In this document: positions 1-6,269 of the stretch, piece by piece
Layout: the number at the start of each line of letters is the position of its first letter
How positions within the stretch are numbered: position 1 is the first letter of the stretch
Source of the DNA: Alkalinema sp. CAN_BIN05
GTDB lineage: Bacteria; Cyanobacteriota; Cyanobacteriia; Leptolyngbyales; Leptolyngbyaceae
Direction: 5' to 3'
NCBI GenBank assembly: GCA_026786325.1
Contig: JAJAYH010000250.1
Span: 1-17,496, forward strand
Length of the DNA stretch: 17,496 nt
Position numbers and translations under genes: made by a program
The notes under the pieces: model-generated
Told to the model about the DNA's origin: nothing
The model's input: the letters and a program-made list of their open reading frames with translations, nothing else
Databases searched by the model: none

Positions 1-870
1 AAATCGGATGAGAGTATTCAAACCTATACGAAAGAGAAAATTAAGGCTTCTTCGTTAAAGAAGTTGGCCTCAATAGCGTCTAAGCATCAAGATAATTGGC
101 TCAGTGATTTAATTGAGTCTGATTTAAAGGTGAAAATCCCTATTGCAAACTTAAAAGATTTACTTATAGCAAAATCCACATACGGATCAATAAACAATCC
201 GAAAATTAAAACACTTGAATTATTTAACAATTTTATTACTCAACAAGTTAAAGAGGAAATAGAACTCATCTCACTAGAAAAAATAGTCTCATTAATGAGA
301 AGCCATGAAGATGGATTTTTTATCAGTTTAATTGAACCTAACTTAGAGGAGAAAATTCGTACTGCCGACCTAGAGGATTTACTCGTAGCAAAGTCAGCAT
401 ACAAATTAATAGATGAACCAAAATCCACAATACTTAAGTTGCTTGATGACTCTATCACTCAGCAGGTTAGAACTACCTCTTTCGAGGATTTACTGGGTCA
501 AAGAGGATATTGGGATGAAATTAATGATGAATTAATTGAACCTATTCTAAAAAATAATGCTTCAGCAATAATAGATGGGTTTGCAAAGTCTAGCTCTTTT
601 GGCTCTGCCGGAAGTAACTCTCGTTTACTAGTTAAGATTGCTGAATATTTGAGTCCAACACAATGGGAAAATATCTTAGAGGCTTTCTTTGAGAACGATC
701 AGCTTTACTGTTCATATAGTGCCTATGGAGAATTTGAATCACTATTTAAGAAGTCTTTAGAACTAAGTAATTTTGTACAACATTATTGGCTTTCTTTTCG
801 AGAGAAGCTCAATAAGTTCAATAATAAATACAGCAACAGTTTGAAACGCTTGTTCGATTCACACACATGA
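1..870 (+). CDS. 3' part of a gene for an unknown protein with a 73-residue repeat (truncated at the window edge)
   Basis: The frame is open from base 1 to a TGA at 868-870 (289 residues), so the TTG at 64 is probably internal and the true start lies outside the window. I do not recognise the family. The first ~165 residues hold a repeat of exactly 73 residues (219 bp): LIESDLKVKI near residue 37 recurs as LIEPNLEEKI near 110, and FITQQVKEEI near 78 recurs as SITQQVRTTS near 151; residues 5-25 match the preceding half-unit. Each period splits into two related half-units with the pattern I-x7-(K/E)I-x4-L-x2-L, which suggests paired helices of a HEAT-like solenoid. The last ~125 residues do not repeat and are rich in aromatic and charged residues. 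No signal peptide or membrane segment is visible. The DNA is clearly more AT-rich than the core genes downstream, which suggests acquisition. The missing N-terminus could carry an enzymatic or NTPase domain; that is a guess. Confidence 0.7.
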   Translation, partial: KSDESIQTYTKEKIKASSLKKLASIASKHQDNWLSDLIESDLKVKIPIANLKDLLIAKSTYGSINNPKIKTLELFNNFITQQVKEEIELISLEKIVSLMRSHEDGFFISLIEPNLEEKIRTADLEDLLVAKSAYKLIDEPKSTILKLLDDSITQQVRTTSFEDLLGQRGYWDEINDELIEPILKNNASAIIDGFAKSSSFGSAGSNSRLLVKIAEYLSPTQWENILEAFFENDQLYCSYSAYGEFESLFKKSLELSNFVQHYWLSFREKLNKFNNKYSNSLKRLFDSHT

Positions 871-1084
871 ACTCTAAGGTAGTGTTACCAGCAGCAGCGC
901 AACACTGCGTTAGTGCGGACCGATTAGAGATTATCAATAGTTGTCACTCGCTAACTACGATCGTCACTAAAACCCAACCCATTAGATCCATTTTAAATTC
1001 TAAATATTGAAGCGATCGTTGGCACAGCCTCCCGAAGGGAATCGCGCCTATTGCAATAGAGGATGTGAACCGATCGTCCATTGT

Positions 1085-1366
1085 TCAGTTGATCCCAGCT
1101 TGCTCACGATAGTCGATCGGAGGTTGCGATCGTTCAAGCTGACTCAACAAATAAAGCGTATCCCGACTGAAATCTTGTTCATTTGGCCATTGAACACCAC
1201 CAAAAACAGATTTCACACTTTGGAAATACTGGACAGATTTAAGTTCAGTAAAGATACCTTTATCTAGATAAGGCATAACATCAAAAATCCGAACTTCATT
1301 GTTGTCAAAAAACAAACGAAGTTGATAATGATCTAACGGCTCAACTTGAAGGACTTTTGGTGACAT
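1085..1366 (-). CDS. DUF2442 domain protein, second gene of a DUF4160-DUF2442 cassette
   Basis: A 93-residue protein resembling the small DUF2442 family: an N-terminal strand region (VLQVEPLDHYQLRLFFDNNE), then IFDVMPYLDKGIFTEL and a VQWPNEQDFSRDTLY block, all typical of the family. No biochemical function is established for it. The ATG at 1366 follows GGAGA with about 9 nt spacing, which supports this start. It lies 31 bp downstream of the DUF4160 gene on the same strand, so the two are very probably one transcript. DUF4160 and DUF2442 genes commonly occur as neighbours in cyanobacteria; because both are small and the pair sits in mobile-looking DNA, a toxin-antitoxin-like role is possible but is inference only. 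The last residues (SQPPIDYREQAGIN) are atypical and may reflect a shifted stop codon. Confidence 0.82.
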   Translation of the reverse strand: MSPKVLQVEPLDHYQLRLFFDNNEVRIFDVMPYLDKGIFTELKSVQYFQSVKSVFGGVQWPNEQDFSRDTLYLLSQLERSQPPIDYREQAGIN

Positions 1367-1397
1367 TTTGTAGGTTCTCCTAATGAAATAATTAGAA

Positions 1398-1667
1398 TTA
1401 ACGCAGTGGGATAATTTTGAAAATCTGTTGACCGCTGACAGCGAGTTCCCAGTTTGCTATCAATTCGTCTTGGTGGATTTCAACCCAGGCTTGGACGATT
1501 TTTAACTTCGATCGCTGAAGCTTGCCTTCTAAAAGTTCTCCTTCAGGAATCGCGATCACGGCTTCATCATCTTGATATTTCACATGAATATGCGGGCGCT
1601 GATGTTTTTGGTTATCGAAATAATACATCATAATAATTACGCCATAAAACATCGAAATAACAGGCAT
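1398..1667 (-). CDS. DUF4160 domain protein, first gene of the cassette
   Basis: An 89-residue protein of the DUF4160 family. The MPVISMFYGVIIMMYYFDN opening, the PHIHVKYQDDEAVIAIPEG block with its two histidines, and the LKIVQAWVEIHQDELIANWE helix are the family's recognisable parts. The frame stays open upstream to 1907, but family members start at MP-x-I-S-x-F-x-G, so I choose the ATG at 1667; AGGA lies about 8 nt upstream of it. The upstream 80 codons are then non-coding and antisense to the restriction-modification remnant. Function is unknown. It is the upstream gene of the pair and 31 bp separate its stop from the DUF2442 ATG. A small RNA-binding or toxin-like activity has not been shown for the family as far as I know. 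Confidence 0.85.
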   Translation of the reverse strand: MPVISMFYGVIIMMYYFDNQKHQRPHIHVKYQDDEAVIAIPEGELLEGKLQRSKLKIVQAWVEIHQDELIANWELAVSGQQIFKIIPLR

Positions 1668-1710
1668 CGCTCTTTTCCTATTAAAAGTATTTTGAGGCCA
1701 TTTTATGTCA

Positions 1711-2037
1711 ATGATCTCGACGATCGTAAAACTAGTGAGCCAATGATCGATGTACCGCAAACTAATGGCCGATCGCGCAGCAAAACTAATCTGTAGCACC
1801 CCAGAATTTGATGACCTCGTCGCAGAAATAGGACTCAGCAGCCACACCAACGGTATCACCGACGCGATCGATCGGGCCAAACTCCGCGCCGAACTCGACA
1901 GCATCATCGCCCACCTTTACGGACTCAGCAAATTTGAATTTGCGCATGTTTTAAGTATATTTCCGATCGTCCCTCAACCCACCAAAGACACAGCCTTCCA
2001 AGCTTACCGAGATATCGATCGGCTTGGAGATAATTGA
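1711..2037 (+). pseudogene. C-terminal remnant of an Eco57I-like type II restriction-modification protein
   Basis: Residues read from the ATG at 1750 (95 codons, TGA at 2035-2037) match the extreme C-terminus of large Eco57I-like/type IIG methyltransferase-endonucleases: MADRAAKLICSTPEFDDL, then TDAIDRAKLRAELDSIIAHL, then YGLSKFEFAHVLSIFP. Intact members are roughly 1000 residues or more, and the methyltransferase NPPY motif and the nuclease domain are absent here. In the same frame, codons from 1711 read MISTIVKLVSQ and run into a TGA at 1744-1746, which suggests a little more of the old gene survives before a nonsense mutation. Upstream of about 1700 the sequence belongs to the divergently oriented DUF4160 cassette, so the rest of the gene was lost or displaced there. 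No functional product is expected. Family identification is by memory of the motif set and could be tested by a protein search. Confidence 0.65.
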
Positions 2038-2056
2038 GAATGTAGTCTGTAATCCA

Positions 2057-2439
2057 TTAGCTCAAACCTAAAACGCGATTAGCAGCACTGTCAAGAAGCT
2101 CACCACTAGGCAAGTTTAGTCCAGAGATAAATTGTTACAAAAACTCGTCCAATGAGAAACGAATATTGCATTCTAAATTTGGAAAATTAGAATTGCTGGT
2201 GTCATGATTATATCCAAGTAAACCACGGATATAAGCGGCTCCACCATATTCAAGTTTTATCGCTTCAATAACCGCATAATCCTGATCTGTGGTCAAGCTT
2301 TAACAATATCAACACAACTTAATACCAGCGATTCATCCTGATTCAATACCAGTAACTCACTCTTATAGGAGATGGAGAACATTCCAGAATCTGGCATATT
2401 AGGGCTACCTCGATTGCCTAGGCGCTGATTCTGTACCAT
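2057..2439 (-). pseudogene. Decayed gene with a frame change and an in-frame stop, unknown family
   Basis: Reading the minus strand, an ATG at 2439 opens 48 codons (start MVQNQRLGNRGSPNMPDSG) ending at a TGA at 2293-2295. Protein-like sequence then continues in the next frame from about 2296 (TTDQDYAVIEAIKLEYGGAA) to a TAA at 2135-2137. In the same frame after that TAA it reads on as QFISGLNLPSGELLDSAANR to a final TAA at 2057-2059. The sequence looks coding throughout: no low-complexity runs, and an alternation of hydrophobic and charged residues. The simplest reading is one gene of about 125-130 codons broken by one frameshift and one nonsense mutation. Upstream, codons reading EKFDLPID precede a further in-frame TGA next to the ATG, so the original may have started further 5'. 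I do not recognise the family. No ribosome-binding site precedes 2439. A small coupled operon (TTGA overlap at 2293-2296) is a weaker alternative. Confidence 0.45.
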
Positions 2440-2643
2440 TCAGTCGATCGGAAGATCAAACTTCTCTGATGTCTCCTAAGTTACACTTTTAGCCGTGACT
2501 TACAGAAAGTTTAAGATTTAAAGGAGAGAGTGAAGATTTCAATAACGAATCTCCTAATTTCACCGTTCTGGATAAAGTGCAGTTATCGTCAAGGTTGTCG
2601 AGGTTTACGTGTTTCCACGCAATTTTGTTCAGAGGTTTCGACT

Positions 2644-3006
2644 ATGCAAAATATTCTTAATCGACCACAGGCTTTGAAAGCGCTACCCGTTCTGACTCCA
2701 CCTCAAGAAAATACGGTGATTCGTCCTCAAGGACATGTCAATTCAACCAACGTGTTTGCATTCCAAGACCAATTGACGAAAGCCATGATGTCTCCGGGTT
2801 CCGCATCATTGATAGTGGACATGAGTCAGGTCGAGTCCCTTGATAGTGCGGCATTGATGAGCCTAGTTTCTACGTTGAGTCTTGCTCAGCGTCTCAACAA
2901 ACGCTTTAGTCTTTGTTCCCTTTCAGCTCCAGCTCGGATTCTTTTTGAATTAACGCAGCTTGACCGTGCATTCGAGATCAATGAGTTCGCAACTATTGCG
3001 GCCTAG
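2644..3006 (+). CDS. Single-domain STAS protein, anti-sigma-factor antagonist type
   Basis: A 120-residue protein made almost entirely of one STAS domain: a first strand around VIRPQGHVNSTNVFAF, the strand LIVDMSQVESLDS, helix AALMSLVSTLSLAQRLNKRF, strand SLCSLS and a final helix ILFELTQLD. Asp67-Ser68 corresponds to the D-S motif in which SpoIIAA/RsbV-type proteins are phosphorylated by a serine kinase anti-sigma factor, so a partner-switching role is plausible; the partner is not in this window. The frame is open back to a GTG at 2530, but the ATG at 2644 follows AGAGG with 8 nt spacing and gives a normal domain length, so I use it. The 5' stretch from 2530 would then be leader. It is followed by a terminator at 3143-3173, so it is probably monocistronic. 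Confidence 0.82.
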   Translation: MQNILNRPQALKALPVLTPPQENTVIRPQGHVNSTNVFAFQDQLTKAMMSPGSASLIVDMSQVESLDSAALMSLVSTLSLAQRLNKRFSLCSLSAPARILFELTQLDRAFEINEFATIAA

Positions 3007-3142
3007 TGGATCTATAAATTGTGTCAATATCGTATCCTTATTGTTCTCAACCGCCCCGTTTGGGTAGATGGTTTAAAATTTCTGGACTTAATGGCAGTCT
3101 GAATCTAGCTTAAATAGTCCCAGTATTAAAATTATGTAAGTT

Positions 3143-3173
3143 AAAAGGGAGGTCCGATCGGAGCCTCCTTTTT
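3143..3173 (+). terminator. Rho-independent terminator after the STAS gene
   Basis: GGAGG-TCC (3148-3155) pairs with GGA-CCTCC (3160-3168, one bulged G at 3163) around a GATC tetraloop, followed directly by TTTTT at 3169-3173 and preceded by AAAA at 3143-3146. The spacer position, 137 bp after the STAS stop and before the next gene, fits termination of STAS transcripts. Confidence 0.8.
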
Positions 3174-3215
3174 AGTCCATGAATATTTAGTGCATGAATA
3201 TTTAGTGCATGAGTA
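3171..3215 (+). repeat. Three copies of a 15-bp tandem repeat
   Basis: TTTAGTCCATGAATA (3171-3185), TTTAGTGCATGAATA (3186-3200) and TTTAGTGCATGAGTA (3201-3215) follow one another without gaps, with one or two substitutions between neighbours. The first copy starts in the T-tract of the terminator. It is non-coding and sits about 100 bp upstream of the radical SAM gene; it may be slippage-generated or a cluster of binding sites. Confidence 0.8.
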
Positions 3216-3311
3216 GAGCAACTTTAAGCTGAAACTGTCTGAGGGACGATCGCCCGTTCTGTATACTGAATCCCAATGATTCATGCTTTATAGATAATGA
3301 GGTCGGTCGCC

Positions 3312-6002
3312 GTGGCGGTTGCAGTTGAACGCTTAATCACAACAGACATCCATCGTCCGGCTCGGTATCTGGGCAACGAACTCGGGGCAGTCCATAAAGA
3401 TTGGGACAGTGCAACCGTGCGCTGGGCCTTGACGTACCCCGAAATCTACGAGGTTGGCTCCTCTAATCTGGGACACATCATCCTCTACAGCATTATTAAT
3501 ACCCAGCCTCGCCAACTGTGCGATCGGTCCTATTTGCCAGCAGCAGATCTTGCCATCAAACTCCGGGACACAAATACCCCACTCTTTGCCGTTGAGTCAA
3601 AACGATCGTTGTCTGACTTTGATATTTTGGGATTTAGTTTGTCCTATGAGTTAGGGGCGACCAATATTTTAGAAATGCTGGATTTGGCCCAAATTCCCCT
3701 GATGTCCTGCGATCGTCAGTCGGGGGACTATCCGCTTATTTTTGCGGGAGGCCAAACGGCGACATCAAATCCAGAACCCTATGCAGATTTTCTGGACTTT
3801 ATTGTCATGGGAGATGGCGAAGAATTGTTGCCGGAAATTGGACTGGTGTTGGAAGAAGGAAAACTTGCGGGATTAAGTCGTGGAGATCTGTTGCTCGATT
3901 TGGCTCAAGTTCCCGGTGTTTATGTGCCCATGTTCTATGACTCGAATCCTGACGGTTCTGTGACGCGAAATCGCAATGATGTGCCGAGGCGAATTCTGCG
4001 ACGGGTGGCGACTCCCATTCCGGCCTATTCAATTGGTCTTGTGCCCTACGTTGAGACGGTTCACGATCGGTTGACGATCGAAATTCGTCGGGGCTGTACG
4101 AGGGGTTGTCGGTTTTGTCAGCCGGGAATGTTGACCCGTCCGGCGCGAGATGTGGCTCCCGAAGATGTGGTGGAATCGATTGAACGGGGAATGCGATCGA
4201 CGGGCTACAACGAATTTTCGCTCCTTTCCTTAAGCTGCTCTGATTATCTAGCGCTACCAGCAGTCGGTGTAGAGATTAAAAATCGGTTGCAGGGCGATAA
4301 TATTTCGTTGATGTTGCCCAGTCAGCGGGTCGATCGGTTTGATGAAAATATTGCCAACATTCTAGGCGGTACTCGTCAAGGAAGCCTCACCTTTGCGCCG
4401 GAAGCCGGAACTCAGCGAATGCGGGACATTATCAATAAAGGGCTGACCAACGAAGAACTACTGCGGGGCATCAAAACCGCTTGGGAACAGGGCTGGACGA
4501 AGATCAAACTGTACTTCATGATTGGGTTGCCGGGGGAAACGGACGCGGATGTGATTGGAATTGTGGATACGGTGCAATGGTTGCGGCGTGAATGCAGCGG
4601 ACATAAACGCAAGCGTCTTGACTTTAATATCACCATTTCTAATTTCACGCCCAAACCTCACACGCCGTTTCAGTGGCACGCAGTTTCGACCGTTGAATTT
4701 AAGCGCAAACAGGCATTGCTCAAAAATGCATTCAAACAATTGCGCGGTTTGAAGGTGAACTACACCGATGTGCGAATTTCTGCCATGGAAGACTTTGTGG
4801 GTCGGGGCGATCGGCGTTTGGGTCCGGTGATTCGACGGGCTTGGGAACTGGGTGCGGGGATGGATGCTTGGTGGGAAAATTTGGAAAAAGCTTATGGTGC
4901 TTGGACTACGGCGATCGAAGAAGCGAATCTAGACTGGAAATATCGCCAGGTAGAAGATGGCGAATGGGACATTTTCCCGTCGAAATTAGATGAAGAGTTA
5001 CCAGATCAGCGCTTGCCGAATCTCGACCTTCCGCTGCCATGGGACCATCTGGACACGGGAATTGATAAGCGTTGGCTGTATGACGATTTGAAACGGGCCT
5101 TAGTCGAGGCGGCAATTCCCGATTGTTCCTTTGATAGTTGTTCTCATTGCGGCGTTTGTGGACTGGATTTTGGCCACAATGTCGTAGTTCCGGCCCAGCC
5201 GATTCCTGAATTTAAAGGCCAATTTAAACCCAAGAGCGAGCGGGTCCAGCGTCTGCGGATTTGGTTCGGCAAAGAGGGCGATATGGCGTTAACCAGTCAT
5301 TTAGATTTGTTAAGGTTGTTCGATCGGGTGATTCGACGGGCCAGTTTGCCAATTTCCTACAGCAACGGCTTCCATCCTAGCCCTCGGATCATTCCGGCCA
5401 GTGCGCTTTCCTTGGGCGTGACCAGCAGCGGCGAAATCATGGACTTTGAACTCACGGAGCGAGTTGAACCGGAACTTTTTCTTCAGCATATTGTCGCCCA
5501 GCTTCCCAGTACCATGCCCGTTTTTCGGATTGAAGAGATTCCCTTAAAAGATGATGCGGCAACCACGGCCCTACATCGAGCGGAGTATCAGCTTGAGATC
5601 TCGCTTGAAACCAGTGTGACGATCGAGACGGCCCAAAATTGGGTGCAGGAAATTATGCAAGCGCCTGAAATTTGGATTGACCACGAGAGCAACTCAGGCA
5701 GAATGGTCTCGATTAATATTCGAGAACGGCTCTTTGAACTGGAAATTGAGACGGTCAACGATCGAACTTTAATCCTGCGTTACATTGGCAGTTGTCAAAA
5801 TAATGGCACTCACTTACGGCCCGATCAACTGGTGGCGCAGTTAGAAGCCCGATCGGGGCAGTCCTTGAGTTTAGATAAAATCCATCGGGTACAACTATTT
5901 TTAAACTCCACCGCTCCAAAAGCTGAGGATAAGTGTGAAAAAATTCAGCGTGAGAAACTTCTCATTCTAGACTTGACAATTCAAGCTACAATTCATAGTT
6001 AA
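3312..6002 (+). CDS. B12-binding-like radical SAM protein fused to a DUF2344 domain (TIGR03960/TIGR03936 type)
   Basis: An 896-residue protein of unknown reaction. Residues ~40-200 form a B12-binding-like region (YEVGSSNLGHIILY, GFSLSYELG, FAGGQTATSNPEPYADF). The radical SAM core follows, with its 4Fe-4S motif C-x3-C-x2-C at Cys262, Cys266, Cys269 inside RRGCTRGCRFCQPG. A second cysteine cluster C-x4-C-x2-C-x2-C (Cys605, 610, 613, 616) precedes the DUF2344 domain, which starts near residue 642 (RLRIWFGKEGDMALTSHLDL) and includes NGFHPSPR. In other bacteria the two halves are often separate neighbouring genes; here they are one chain. Homologues as I recall them begin MAVAVE, matching the GTG at 3312, which has GAGG about 10 nt upstream; the ATG at 3297 has no such site. 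TATACT at 3262-3267 may be a -10 element. It lies upstream of rne on the same strand. The substrate is unknown; an RNA-related role is inferred from the neighbour only. Confidence 0.88.
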   Translation: MAVAVERLITTDIHRPARYLGNELGAVHKDWDSATVRWALTYPEIYEVGSSNLGHIILYSIINTQPRQLCDRSYLPAADLAIKLRDTNTPLFAVESKRSLSDFDILGFSLSYELGATNILEMLDLAQIPLMSCDRQSGDYPLIFAGGQTATSNPEPYADFLDFIVMGDGEELLPEIGLVLEEGKLAGLSRGDLLLDLAQVPGVYVPMFYDSNPDGSVTRNRNDVPRRILRRVATPIPAYSIGLVPYVETVHDRLTIEIRRGCTRGCRFCQPGMLTRPARDVAPEDVVESIERGMRSTGYNEFSLLSLSCSDYLALPAVGVEIKNRLQGDNISLMLPSQRVDRFDENIANILGGTRQGSLTFAPEAGTQRMRDIINKGLTNEELLRGIKTAWEQGWTKIKLYFMIGLPGETDADVIGIVDTVQWLRRECSGHKRKRLDFNITISNFTPKPHTPFQWHAVSTVEFKRKQALLKNAFKQLRGLKVNYTDVRISAMEDFVGRGDRRLGPVIRRAWELGAGMDAWWENLEKAYGAWTTAIEEANLDWKYRQVEDGEWDIFPSKLDEELPDQRLPNLDLPLPWDHLDTGIDKRWLYDDLKRALVEAAIPDCSFDSCSHCGVCGLDFGHNVVVPAQPIPEFKGQFKPKSERVQRLRIWFGKEGDMALTSHLDLLRLFDRVIRRASLPISYSNGFHPSPRIIPASALSLGVTSSGEIMDFELTERVEPELFLQHIVAQLPSTMPVFRIEEIPLKDDAATTALHRAEYQLEISLETSVTIETAQNWVQEIMQAPEIWIDHESNSGRMVSINIRERLFELEIETVNDRTLILRYIGSCQNNGTHLRPDQLVAQLEARSGQSLSLDKIHRVQLFLNSTAPKAEDKCEKIQREKLLILDLTIQATIHS

Positions 6003-6269
6003 GAGAAACGACCGCGAGAAGCCATCCCTTAGGTTGTAATGAGGGTTGAGGTTTTTCGGCTTGCGTAGTTTACTCGGACTGAATGTTTTGTTGTGCGCTT
6101 GACGATCGTGCTATTGCACCCGTTAGGCTCCCGCGTTGTATTTTTGTTTCACAGTTCTGAATCTAGGCGGCAAGCGTTGAACCGTGGACCCTAGGTTCAA
6201 AAAATTACAGACCTGCGTACCCGAGATTTGAGGGCGTAGCTCTGGACCAAGTTTAAGGAAATTAACTGA
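6003..6269 (+). promoter_or_regulatory. 267-nt spacer and leader of rne
   Basis: No gene is visible in this stretch. It contains a U-rich segment (GTATTTTTGTTTC, around 6138-6150) and a perfect 7-bp hairpin, TTGAACC at 6177-6183 with GGTTCAA at 6194-6200. rne is autoregulated through its 5' leader in E. coli, so the length and structure here are consistent with a regulatory leader. I see no convincing -35/-10 pair, so the transcription start is not placed. The SD AAGGA ends about 10 nt before the ATG. Confidence 0.45.

Noticed and set aside
1007..1267. Plus-strand open frame opposite the DUF2442 gene
   Set aside because: The minus-strand frame has a recognisable domain and an SD; the plus frame has neither.
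1668..1907. Open frame extending the DUF4160 gene by 80 codons upstream
   Set aside because: The family starts at MPVIS, an SD precedes that ATG, and the extension is antisense to the restriction-modification remnant.
2530..2643. GTG-initiated extension of the STAS protein
   Set aside because: AAGGAG is too close to the GTG, the extra 38 residues do not belong to the domain, and the ATG at 2644 has a well-spaced AGAGG.
3297..3311. ATG five codons upstream of the chosen radical SAM start
   Set aside because: It has no SD, whereas the GTG at 3312 does and matches the usual MAVAVE opening. Not excluded.
6099..6128. TTGACG with a possible -10 (TTAGGC) 18 bp downstream, ahead of rne
   Set aside because: The -10 matches the consensus too poorly to call a promoter.
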